DNA from: Prado023 sp963706875
Lineage (GTDB): Bacteria; Actinomycetota; Actinomycetes; S36-B12; CAIYMF01
Direction: 5' to 3'
Assembly: GCA_963706875.1 (NCBI GenBank)
Contig: CAVPNW010000020.1
Coordinates: 62,001 to 126,000 of the forward strand
Length of the DNA stretch: 64,000 nt
The translations under genes were made by a program, and so were the position numbers. Below, piece after piece: positions 38,196 through 46,467 of this stretch. The notes below the pieces were generated by a model. The model saw nothing but the letters and a program-made list of their open reading frames with translations. It searched no databases and had not been told where the DNA came from. Position 1 is the stretch's first letter, and the number at the start of each line of letters is the position of its first letter.

Positions 38196-39203
38196 CTACG
38201 CCGTCACGATCCGTTCCGGCTCGGGCGCCTCGCCCTTGCTGAAGGCCACGATGTTCTCGGTCGTGACCCGGGCGATCTCGTCGAGGGCCTCCTTGGTCAG
38301 GAAGGCCTGGTGCGCGGTGACGATCACATTGGGGAAGGTCATCAACCGGGCCAGGACGTCATCGGCCATGACCTCGCCGGACAGGTCCTCGAAGAACTTG
38401 CCCTCCTCCTCCTCGTAGACGTCCAGGCCGACGCCACCGACCTGACCGGTCTTGAGGGCCTCGATGAGGGCCACCGTGTCCACCAGCGCTCCCCTGCTGA
38501 CGTTGATCAGGATGACTCCGGGCTTGAGGGCGGCGAGGACGAGGTCGTTGATGATGTGGTGGGTCTCCGGGAACAGCGGCACGTGCAGCGAGACGATGTC
38601 GGCCTCCTTGCCGATCTCGCTGAGGGTCACGTACTCCAGGCCGTACTCCTGCGCCCACTTCGGGTCCGGGTAGGGGTCCCACATGATCACGCGCATCCCG
38701 AAGCCCTTGAAGATCTGGCCGGTGATCTTGCCGATCTTGCCCGTCCCGATCAGCCCGACGGTCTTGCCGTGCATGTCGAAGCCGACGAGGCCATCGAGGG
38801 TGAAGTTCATGTCACGCACGCGCCGGTTGGCCTGCGGGATGTGGCGGTTCAGCGCGAGCGCGAGGGTGACGGCGTGCTCAGCCACGGCGTACGGGGAGTA
38901 CGCGGGGACGCGCGCCACCAGCAGCCCATGCTCCGCAGCCGCCTGCAGGTCGACCCCGTTGAAGCCCGCGCAGCGCAGGGCAATCATCTTCACGCCCTTG
39001 GCCGCCAGCACCTCGATGACCTCGCGGGTCACCTTGTCGTTGACGAAGACGCACACGACGTCCACGTCGTCGCCCACGGTCTCCACCGTCTCGGGGTTGA
39101 GCCGGTACTCGCGGAACTTCGGCGTGAACCCGGCGGCGATGAGGGTCTCGCCGAGGTGGTCGCGGTCGTACTTCTTGGTGTCGAACAGGGTGATGTTGGT
39201 CAT
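38196..39203 (-). CDS. D-2-hydroxyacid dehydrogenase (LdhA-like)
   Basis: 335 residues from ATG 39203; no Shine-Dalgarno is visible, and upstream sequence is not conserved. NAD site GTGKIG (153-158) and catalytic Arg237 (NVSRGALVD) and His298 (TAHQAFLT) are visible; the Glu is in DVYEEEEG. The N-terminus (FDTKKYDRDHL, CVFVNDKV) matches fermentative D-lactate dehydrogenase LdhA, so it likely interconverts pyruvate and D-lactate with NADH. It diverges from a multicopper oxidase. Confidence 0.88.
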   Translation of the reverse strand: MTNITLFDTKKYDRDHLGETLIAAGFTPKFREYRLNPETVETVGDDVDVVCVFVNDKVTREVIEVLAAKGVKMIALRCAGFNGVDLQAAAEHGLLVARVPAYSPYAVAEHAVTLALALNRHIPQANRRVRDMNFTLDGLVGFDMHGKTVGLIGTGKIGKITGQIFKGFGMRVIMWDPYPDPKWAQEYGLEYVTLSEIGKEADIVSLHVPLFPETHHIINDLVLAALKPGVILINVSRGALVDTVALIEALKTGQVGGVGLDVYEEEEGKFFEDLSGEVMADDVLARLMTFPNVIVTAHQAFLTKEALDEIARVTTENIVAFSKGEAPEPERIVTA

Positions 39204-39294
39204 GGCGTGAACGCTACTGGGGGGGCGTGGCCGTTGCCATCCCAGCAGTGGCCCGGGCACCACGCGTGCCCGGGCGATGTGGCAGGGTGCCGGC

Positions 39295-40803
39295 ATGGCC
39301 GGGTCGCGACGTCCCCTGCGCTGGGTGGGCCTGTGGATCCCTGCGGTGGCCCTGGCGGGCACGGCAGCGCTGGGTGGGCTGGCCGGCTGCACCAACCCCG
39401 CCTCATCGCCGGTGACCGAGGCGCCCGTCACCCGGGCGCTGGCCATCCCCCCGCTGGAGGAGGGCAGGGTCTCGGCGGGTCGGCGCACGTACGCCCTGGA
39501 TGTCCAGGAGGGGACGACCGACTTCGGGGTGGGCAGCCCCACGGACACCTACGGCGTGAACCAGTCCTACTTGGGGCCGACGCTGCGGATGACCACGGGC
39601 GAGGACGTCCGCATGGACGTCCACAACGGCCTCGGCACCGTCACCACGCTGCACTGGCACGGGATGCACGTGCCTGCGGAGATGGACGGCGGCCCGCACC
39701 AGCTCCTCGATCCCGGCCAGACGTGGTCGCCGCAGTGGCAGGTGCGCCAACCGGCCGCGACCCTCTGGTACCACGCCCACCCCCACGGACAGACCTCCGA
39801 CCAGGTCTACCGGGGCGTGGCCGGCATGATCCTGGTCGACGACCCCGCCGGCGGGCCGGACCTCCCCGACGAGTACGGGGTGGACGACATCCCCGTGATC
39901 GTCCAGGACAAGTCGTTCGACTCCGACGGGCAGCTGGAGTTCGACCAGCGCGGGCCGAGCTCGACCGGCTTCCTCGGTGACACGGTGATGGTCAACGGCA
40001 CGATCGGCGCCTACCTCGACGTGCCCACCACCCACATCCGGCTGCGACTGCTCAACGCGTCCACGGCGCGCATCTACAAGTTCGGGTTCGCCGACGACCG
40101 CACGTTCGACGTGGTCGGCACCGACGGGGGTCTGCTCACCGCGCCCGTCGGACTGGACCGGATCCAGCTCTCCCCCGGTGAGCGCGCGGAGATCGTCGTG
40201 GCGATGGCTCCCGGGGAGACTGCCGAGCTGCGCAACTACTCCCCCGACTTCGGCGGCCGGGTGGCGGGCAACTCCCGGTTCGGGACCGGCGACTACCGGG
40301 TGCTCGAGCTGCGCGCCGCACCCACGCTGCGCGAGTCGCCCGCGGCCCCGGCGACCCTCGCCACGTTCTCCCGTACCCCCGAGTCCTCGGCCGACGAGAC
40401 GCGCACGTTCACGATCAACGCCCAGATCATCAACCGGCGGCCGGTGGACATGGGCCGCATCGACGAGGTCGTGCCTCTGGACGCAACCGAGGTGTGGGTG
40501 CTGCGCAATCGCGACCCGCAGCCGCACAACTTCCACGTGCACACAGTGCAGTTCCAGGTCCTGGACATCGATGGCGCGCCCCCGCCGCCGCACCTGGCCG
40601 GCTGGAAGGACACCGTCTACCTGGCGCCGGGCTCGCAGGTTCGGATCATCGCGTCGTTCACCGACTACGCCGACCCGATGTGGCCCTACATGTACCACTG
40701 CCACCTGCTGTGGCACGAGGACTCCGGCCTGATGGGCCAGTTCGTCGTCGTGGCCCCGGGCCAGACCCCGGTCCCCCCGCCGGACCCCTACCCGAAGCAC
40801 TGA
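39295..40803 (+). CDS. Secreted multicopper oxidase (CotA/CueO/laccase-like)
   Basis: 502 residues from ATG 39295 (CAGGG upstream); ATG 39277 would add six residues. The leader ends in LGGLAGC (Cys32), a lipobox, so it is probably a lipoprotein facing outside. All four copper-binding blocks are present: HWHGMH (120-125), WYHAHPH (159-165), HNFHVH near residue 410, and HCHLLWHEDSGLM near the C-terminus, with the type-1 Cys and His. Three cupredoxin domains fit the length. Likely roles are copper tolerance or oxidation of phenols or metals. Confidence 0.92.
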   Translation: MAGSRRPLRWVGLWIPAVALAGTAALGGLAGCTNPASSPVTEAPVTRALAIPPLEEGRVSAGRRTYALDVQEGTTDFGVGSPTDTYGVNQSYLGPTLRMTTGEDVRMDVHNGLGTVTTLHWHGMHVPAEMDGGPHQLLDPGQTWSPQWQVRQPAATLWYHAHPHGQTSDQVYRGVAGMILVDDPAGGPDLPDEYGVDDIPVIVQDKSFDSDGQLEFDQRGPSSTGFLGDTVMVNGTIGAYLDVPTTHIRLRLLNASTARIYKFGFADDRTFDVVGTDGGLLTAPVGLDRIQLSPGERAEIVVAMAPGETAELRNYSPDFGGRVAGNSRFGTGDYRVLELRAAPTLRESPAAPATLATFSRTPESSADETRTFTINAQIINRRPVDMGRIDEVVPLDATEVWVLRNRDPQPHNFHVHTVQFQVLDIDGAPPPPHLAGWKDTVYLAPGSQVRIIASFTDYADPMWPYMYHCHLLWHEDSGLMGQFVVVAPGQTPVPPPDPYPKH

Positions 40804-40828
40804 GCCGATCCCGAACCGACAACGAGGC

Positions 40829-42271
40829 TCAGCCCTCGTCGAGGCTGATCATCACGTGCTTGATCCGGGTGTAGTCCTCGAAGCCGTACATGGACAGGTC
40901 CTTGCCGTAGCCGGAGTGCTTGAACCCGCCGTGCGGCATCTCGGCGACCAGCGGGATGTGGGTGTTGATCCACACGGCGCCGAAGTCCAGGTACTTGGCC
41001 ATGCGCATCCCCCGGGCGAGGTCCTTGGTCCACACCGAGGACGCCAGGCCGTAGGGCACGTCGTTGGCCCAACCGAGTGCCTGGGCCTCGTCGGCGAAGC
41101 GCTGCACGGTCATGACGGGGCCGAAGATCTCGTTCTGGACCATCTCGTCGTCCTGGCGCAGCCCCGACACCACGGTCGGCTCGATGAAGAACCCACGATC
41201 GCCCTGGCGGACCCCGCCGGCAACGATCTCAGCGTGCTCCGGGGTCCGCGACAGGAACCCGAGCACCTGCTCCATCTGGCGCTCGTTGTTCATCGGCGGC
41301 ACGAGGGCGTCCTCGTCCGTCGGCCCGCCGGCGAACGTCGTGGCGGTGTTGCGCGCCTGCTCGGCCAGGGCCGCGACGAACTCGTCGTGGATGGCGTCGG
41401 CCACCAGCACGCGGGTGGCTGCCGTGCAGTCCTGCCCGGCGTTGAAGTACCCGGCCATGGCCAGCCACTCGGCGGCCGCTGCGATGTCGGCGTCCTCGAA
41501 GACCACGACCGGCGCCTTGCCGCCGAGCTCGAGGTGCACGCGCTTGACGTCCTGGGCAGCGGTCCCAGCCACCGCCATGCCGGCGCGGACCGAGCCGGTG
41601 ATCGAGACCATGTCGGGGCGCTTGTTCTCCACGAGCGCCTGGCCGGTGGTGCGGTCGCCGGTGATCACGTTGAACACGCCCGCAGGCAGGACATCGGCGA
41701 ACATCTCGGCCATCCGCACGGTGCTCACTGGCGTGGTGTCCGACGGCTTGAGGACGACGGTGTTGCCCGCGGCCAGCGCGGGCGCGAACTTCCAGACAGC
41801 CATCATCATCGGGTAGTTCCACGGGGTCACCTGGCCGATGACCCCCACGGGCTCGCGGCGGACGATCGAGGTGTAGCCCTTCATGTACTCGCCGCTGGCC
41901 CGGCCCTCGAGGATGCGAGCGGCACCGGCGAAGAAGCGGATCTGGTCGACCATCGGGGGGATCTCCTCCGAGGCCGTCACCGCGATCGCCTTGCCGGTGT
42001 TCTCGCTCTCGAGGGCGATGAGCTCGTCCGCGTGGGCCTCGACGATGTCGGCGATCTTCAGCAGGGCCGCCTGGCGCTCCGACGGCGTCGTCTGGCTCCA
42101 GGACTCGAAGGCGTCGGACGCCGCGGCGTAGGCCCGGTCGACGTCCTCGGCGTTGGACACCACGGCCTGGGCGAAGACCTCGCCTGTGGTCGGGTTGACC
42201 AGGTCGCTGGTCTGGCCAGAGACGGAGTCGACAGACTCACCGTTGACGAAGTTGCGAATGGTGCGGCTCAC
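40829..42271 (-). CDS. Aldehyde dehydrogenase, amino-aldehyde type
   Basis: 480 residues from GTG 42271, with AAGGAG at ideal spacing; an upstream ATG at 42319 lacks one. Catalytic Cys282 (NAGQDCTAATR) and Glu248 (HLELGGKAP) are intact. PWNYPMMMAVWK and MPHGGFKHSGYGKDLSMY match the gamma-aminobutyraldehyde/betaine-aldehyde branch, close in type to the one at 36.5 kb. It diverges from the Lrp-aminotransferase operon, so it probably oxidises the aldehyde that the aminotransferase produces. Confidence 0.9.
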   Translation of the reverse strand: MSRTIRNFVNGESVDSVSGQTSDLVNPTTGEVFAQAVVSNAEDVDRAYAAASDAFESWSQTTPSERQAALLKIADIVEAHADELIALESENTGKAIAVTASEEIPPMVDQIRFFAGAARILEGRASGEYMKGYTSIVRREPVGVIGQVTPWNYPMMMAVWKFAPALAAGNTVVLKPSDTTPVSTVRMAEMFADVLPAGVFNVITGDRTTGQALVENKRPDMVSITGSVRAGMAVAGTAAQDVKRVHLELGGKAPVVVFEDADIAAAAEWLAMAGYFNAGQDCTAATRVLVADAIHDEFVAALAEQARNTATTFAGGPTDEDALVPPMNNERQMEQVLGFLSRTPEHAEIVAGGVRQGDRGFFIEPTVVSGLRQDDEMVQNEIFGPVMTVQRFADEAQALGWANDVPYGLASSVWTKDLARGMRMAKYLDFGAVWINTHIPLVAEMPHGGFKHSGYGKDLSMYGFEDYTRIKHVMISLDEG

Positions 42272-42487
42272 TGGATCTCCTTCAGATCGACAGGGTCGAG
42301 CGACGGGCAGGATCGGCACGGCGGCGGGCGCGGCGCAGATGCGGCGCGAGTCTAGCCCAGCGGCGCAGATCGTGACAGCGCAGCGGGGTCACTATTCGTG
42401 GCGAAGTGATGTCCATCGTGCGTTTTCCGCAGATTTCCTGCCGGTGAGCGACCGTTTCGCTTGCTTGTTGGCGCTTTCTGGGGTTCG

Positions 42488-42970
42488 ATGACGTCCATGC
42501 TCCAGTCACCACGCCCCCGCCCGGTGCCCCTCGATGACACCGCCAAGGCCATTGTCGAGCAGCTGCAGCAGGACGGCCGCCGCGCCTACGCCACCATCGG
42601 CCGGGCGGTCGGGCTGTCCGAGGCCGCGGTCCGCCAGAGGGTGGCCCGACTCGTCGAGTCCGGGGTGATCCAGATCGTCGCGGTGACCGATCCCATGCAG
42701 GTGGGCTTCCCCCGCGCAGCGATGCTCGGCATCGAAGTCGACGGCGACATCAACGAGGTTGCCGATCGCCTGGCCGAACTCGAGGAGGTCGACTACCTGG
42801 TGATCACCGCCGGCGGTTTCGACATCCTCGCCGAGGTGGTCTGCGAGGACGACGAGCACCTGCTCGAGATCATGAACAGCAGGATCCGAGCCGTCCCCGG
42901 AGTCCGGAGCACGCAGACATTCGTCTACTTGAAGCTGCGCAAGCAGATCTACACATGGGGTACCCGATGA
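42488..42970 (+). CDS. Lrp/AsnC family transcriptional regulator
   Basis: 160 residues from ATG 42488; ATG 42497 is an alternative, and neither has a strong ribosome site. N-terminal HTH (YATIGRAVGLSEAAVRQRVARL, about 34-55) and C-terminal RAM ligand domain (AAMLGIEVDGDINEVADRL, then AGGFDILAEVVCEDDEHLL). Lrp proteins bind amino acids and control neighbouring catabolic genes. Its stop overlaps the aminotransferase start as ATGA, so it probably senses that enzyme's substrate and also controls the divergent aldehyde dehydrogenase. Confidence 0.9.
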   Translation: MTSMLQSPRPRPVPLDDTAKAIVEQLQQDGRRAYATIGRAVGLSEAAVRQRVARLVESGVIQIVAVTDPMQVGFPRAAMLGIEVDGDINEVADRLAELEEVDYLVITAGGFDILAEVVCEDDEHLLEIMNSRIRAVPGVRSTQTFVYLKLRKQIYTWGTR

Positions 42971-44367
42971 CCATCAGCGAGATGTCCTTCTCCGAACCCG
43001 GCGACGACGCCCTGGCCGACAAGGCTCGGGACCGGCTCTGGATGCACTTCACCCGGCACTCGGTCTACGAGGACGGCGCAGGACACGTGCCGATCATCGT
43101 CCGTGGTGAGGGCGCGCGGATCTGGGACGACCAGGGCAAGTCCTACCTCGACGGCCTCGCCGGGCTGTTCACGGTGCAGGCCGGTCATGGGCGCAAGGAG
43201 ATCGCCGAGGCGATGGCCAAGCAGGCCGAGCAGCTTGCGTTCTTCCCACTGTGGTCCTACGCGCACCCGACCGCGATCGAGCTGGCCGACCGCCTCGGGC
43301 AGCTGGCCCCGGCGGACATCAACCGCACCTTCTTCACCAGCGGTGGCGGCGAGGCCGTGGAGTCCGCCTGGAAGCTGGCCAAGCAGTACTTCAAGCTCAC
43401 CGGCCAGCCCACCAAGCACAAGGTGATCAGCCGCAACGTGGCATACCACGGCACCCCACAGGGTGCGCTGTCGATCACCGGCATCCCGGCCGCCAAGACC
43501 CCGTTCGAGCCGTTGGTACCCGGCGCCCACAAGGTGCCCAACACCAACTTCTACCGGGCCGAGGCTCACGCCGACGACATCACGGCGTTCGGCCGGTGGG
43601 CCGCCGACCGGATCGCCGAGGCCATCGAGTTCGAGGGCCCTGAGAGCGTGGCCGCGGTGTTCCTCGAGCCCGTGCAGAACTCCGGCGGCTGCTTCCCACC
43701 GCCCCCCGGCTACTTCGAACGGGTGCGCGAGATCTGCGACCAGTACGACGTGCTGTTCGTCGCCGACGAGACCATCTGCGCCATGGGCCGCATCGGCGAC
43801 TACTTCGCCATGAACCGCTACGGCGTCCAGCCCGACATCATCACGTTCGCCAAGGGCCTGACCTCCGGGTACTCCCCCATGGGCGCGATGATGGTGCACG
43901 ACCGCCTGTTCGAGCCGTTCAAGCAGGGCACGACGTCGTTCCTGCACGGCTACACCTGGGGCGGGCACCCCGTCTCAGCCGCTGCCGCGCTGGCCAACCT
44001 CGACATCTTCGAGCGCGAGGGCCTCAACGCCCATGTGCAGGCCAACGAGGCCGCCTTCCGGGCGACCCTCGAGAAGCTGCTCGACCTGCCGATCGTCGGC
44101 GACGTTCGTGGGGCGGGCTACTTCTACGGCATCGAGCTGGTCAAGGACAAGGCGACGAAAGAGACGTTCACCGACGCGGAGGCCGAGCGGCTGCTGCGCG
44201 GGTTCCTCTCCAAGGCGCTGTTCGACGCCGGGCTGTACTGCCGAGCCGACGACCGGGGAGACCCCGTCATCCAGCTGGCGCCACCGCTGATCGTCGGCCA
44301 GCCGGAGTTCGACGAGATCGAGTCGGTCCTGCGCGACGTGCTCACCCGCGGCATGGAACTGCTGTAG
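42967..44367 (+). CDS. Class III PLP aminotransferase (putrescine/omega-amino acid type)
   Basis: 466 residues. PLP lysine Lys296 (TFAKGLTSGYSPMGA), Asp267 (FVADETICAMGRIG) and SGGGEAVESAWKLAK. Typical of pyruvate-linked omega-transaminases (SpuC, putrescine or taurine-pyruvate type): HSVYEDG, HGRKEIAEAMA, LHGYTWGGHPVSAAAAL. Probably transaminates putrescine or a similar omega-amine. It overlaps lrp by 4 bp and is followed after three bases by the flavin-type gene. Confidence 0.9.
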   Translation: MTISEMSFSEPGDDALADKARDRLWMHFTRHSVYEDGAGHVPIIVRGEGARIWDDQGKSYLDGLAGLFTVQAGHGRKEIAEAMAKQAEQLAFFPLWSYAHPTAIELADRLGQLAPADINRTFFTSGGGEAVESAWKLAKQYFKLTGQPTKHKVISRNVAYHGTPQGALSITGIPAAKTPFEPLVPGAHKVPNTNFYRAEAHADDITAFGRWAADRIAEAIEFEGPESVAAVFLEPVQNSGGCFPPPPGYFERVREICDQYDVLFVADETICAMGRIGDYFAMNRYGVQPDIITFAKGLTSGYSPMGAMMVHDRLFEPFKQGTTSFLHGYTWGGHPVSAAAALANLDIFEREGLNAHVQANEAAFRATLEKLLDLPIVGDVRGAGYFYGIELVKDKATKETFTDAEAERLLRGFLSKALFDAGLYCRADDRGDPVIQLAPPLIVGQPEFDEIESVLRDVLTRGMELL

Positions 44368-44370
44368 GCC

Positions 44371-45030
44371 ATGGCCGAGTCAGGAGCGACTGCCCGCACC
44401 GCGTTCACCCGCAAGCCCGACCGCGGTTCGCATGACCTGGCAGCGGCGCGCGAGGTCCTGGCCGAGGCGCTGATCGGCCATGTCGGAACCGTGGATGACA
44501 GCGGCGCCCCGGTCGTGCTGCCCGTCGCGGTCGCCCTGGACCCCGACGCCGACCGGGTGCTGTTCCACGGCTCGACCGGCGCGGGGATGTTCCGGCGACT
44601 GGCCGCGGGGGCACCCGCGTGCCTGACGGTCACCCACCTCGATGGCCTGGTCATCGCCCGCAGCGCGTTCGAGTCGAGCATGAACTACCGCAGCGTGGTC
44701 GTGCTGGGCACGTGCGAGGTCCTCGACGGTGAGGACAAGGACACCGCACTTCGGGTGATCACCGACCACCTGACGCCGGGACGCTGGGAGGCCGCACGCC
44801 CCATGCGCTCCAGCGAGGTCGCGGCGACGATGGTGCTGGCCCTGCCGATCGCGGAGTTCTCCGTGAAGTCCCGTGACGGCGGGCCCAACGACGACGAGGA
44901 CGCCCAGTGGCCGATCTGGGCCGGTCACGTGCCGGTGCACATGGTCACCGGGACCCCGGTCCCCGAGCCGGGGTCCGGCTCCCACCCGCAGCCACAGATC
45001 CCCGCCGGTCTGCGGGTCACGGCGAGGTGA
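44371..45030 (+). CDS. Pyridoxamine-5'-phosphate-oxidase-fold flavin protein
   Basis: 219 residues, start ATG 44371. Split-barrel FMN-binding fold of the NimA/PNPOx-like group: AEALIGHVGTVDDSGAPVVLPVAVALD, VLFHGSTGAGMFRRLAAGAPACLTVTH, SVVVLGTCEVLDGEDK. True PNP oxidase residues are not evident, so it more likely reduces or binds an unknown substrate. Position inside the aminotransferase operon (gap 3 bp before, GTGA overlap after) suggests a role in the same pathway, perhaps in cofactor or amine handling. Confidence 0.8.
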   Translation: MAESGATARTAFTRKPDRGSHDLAAAREVLAEALIGHVGTVDDSGAPVVLPVAVALDPDADRVLFHGSTGAGMFRRLAAGAPACLTVTHLDGLVIARSAFESSMNYRSVVVLGTCEVLDGEDKDTALRVITDHLTPGRWEAARPMRSSEVAATMVLALPIAEFSVKSRDGGPNDDEDAQWPIWAGHVPVHMVTGTPVPEPGSGSHPQPQIPAGLRVTAR

Positions 45031-46403
45031 CCGACCTGCGCGCGGTCTCGTTGTGGTGGGACAGCCTCGGCGAGGCCCCAACCCCACGAGCACCCCTGGA
45101 CGGCGACCTCGACGTCGACGTGGCGATCGTCGGTGCCGGCTACACGGGGCTCTGGACGGCGTACTACCTGGCGAGGGCTGCCCCGGGAACACGTATCGCG
45201 ATCGTCGAGGCGAACGTGGCCGGGTTCGGAGCCAGCGGGCGCAACGGCGGCTGGTGCTCAGCGCTCTTCCCCGCCTCCCTGGACAAGATCGCCCGCGCGA
45301 GTTCGCGGCAGGCGGCGATCGCCATGCAGCACGCGATGCACGACACCGTCGACGAGGTCGGCAGGGTCGCTGCGGCCGAAGGGCTGGACATCGACTGGGC
45401 CAAGGGCGGGACCGTGGGCCTGGCCCGGACAGCGGTGCAGCTGGACCGCGCGCGCGAGGATGTCGCACACTGGCGCTCCTGGGGCTTCGGGGCCGCTGAC
45501 GTCAGGCTGCTGGACGCCGACGAGGCGAGCGCGCGCGTGGGGGCGACCTCCGTGCTGGGGGCCTCCTACACGCCGCACTGCGCCGCCATCCACCCCGCGA
45601 AGCTCGCACGCGGACTGGCTGCGCTCGTCGAAGCCGCTGGGGTGCGCATCTACGAGGGCACACCGGCCACCAGCATCGAGCCGGGTGTCGTGCGGACCTC
45701 CTTCGGTGACGTCCGCGCACCCCACGTCGTGCGAGCCACGGAGGCGTTCACCGCGACCCTGCCGGGTCATCGGCGTGCCGTCCTGCCCGTCTACTCCCTG
45801 ATGCTGGCCACCGAGCCGCTGCCCGCTGAGGTCTGGGACCGCATCGGCCTGGCGGCGCGGGAGACGTTCAACGACGGTCGGCACCTGATCATCTACGGCC
45901 AGCGCACTGCCGACGATCGGCTCGCGTTCGGCGGCCGGGGCGCGCCCTACCGCTACGCCTCCCGGATCGACCCGACGACCGAGCGTGACGGTCGCGTCCA
46001 CGAGGGGCTGTGGGCGACCCTGACCGAGCTCTTCCCCGCCGTCGCGCCCTTCAGGGTGACCCATCGCTGGGGCGGCCCACTGGGCATCCCCCGCGACTGG
46101 TACGCCTCCTGTGGGCTGGATCGACGCACGGGGCTCGCCTGGGCCGGTGGCTACGTCGGCGACGGAGTCGGCACCGCCAACCTCGCCGGACGGACGCTGG
46201 CCGACCTCATCACCGGTACCGACTCCGAGCTCACCGCACTGCCCTGGGTCAACCACCGCTCGCGGCGCTGGGAGCCCGAGCCGCTGCGCTGGCTCGGGGC
46301 CAACGGCGGACTCGCCGTGATGAGCTCTGCGGATGCCGCCGAGGCCAGGTCCGGCCGGCCTGCCCGCCGCGCTGCACTGTTCGAGCGGTTCCTCGGTCAC
46401 TGA
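45027..46403 (+). CDS. FAD-dependent amine oxidase (PuuB/DAO-like), second copy
   Basis: 458 residues from GTG 45027, overlapping the previous stop as GTGA. FAD loop VAIVGAGYTGLWTAYYL (32-48) and ASGRNGGWCSALFP. C-terminal WAGGYVGDGVGTANLAGRTLADLI closes the FAD site. It resembles the oxidase at 29-30 kb in domain order but is clearly diverged in sequence. Fourth gene of the lrp-aminotransferase-PNPOx operon, giving an oxidative alternative to transamination for amine breakdown. Confidence 0.85.
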   Translation: MTDLRAVSLWWDSLGEAPTPRAPLDGDLDVDVAIVGAGYTGLWTAYYLARAAPGTRIAIVEANVAGFGASGRNGGWCSALFPASLDKIARASSRQAAIAMQHAMHDTVDEVGRVAAAEGLDIDWAKGGTVGLARTAVQLDRAREDVAHWRSWGFGAADVRLLDADEASARVGATSVLGASYTPHCAAIHPAKLARGLAALVEAAGVRIYEGTPATSIEPGVVRTSFGDVRAPHVVRATEAFTATLPGHRRAVLPVYSLMLATEPLPAEVWDRIGLAARETFNDGRHLIIYGQRTADDRLAFGGRGAPYRYASRIDPTTERDGRVHEGLWATLTELFPAVAPFRVTHRWGGPLGIPRDWYASCGLDRRTGLAWAGGYVGDGVGTANLAGRTLADLITGTDSELTALPWVNHRSRRWEPEPLRWLGANGGLAVMSSADAAEARSGRPARRAALFERFLGH

Positions 46404-46467
46404 GAATCCCGCCCGCGAGGGCCCCCCGGCATTGAGTCCGGTCCGCGGGAGGACCACGATTGCTCCC

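Noticed and set aside
38079..39980. 633-codon plus-strand frame across the ldhA-like gene
   Set aside because: Antisense to a dehydrogenase with all catalytic residues; His/Asp/Leu-rich shadow composition.
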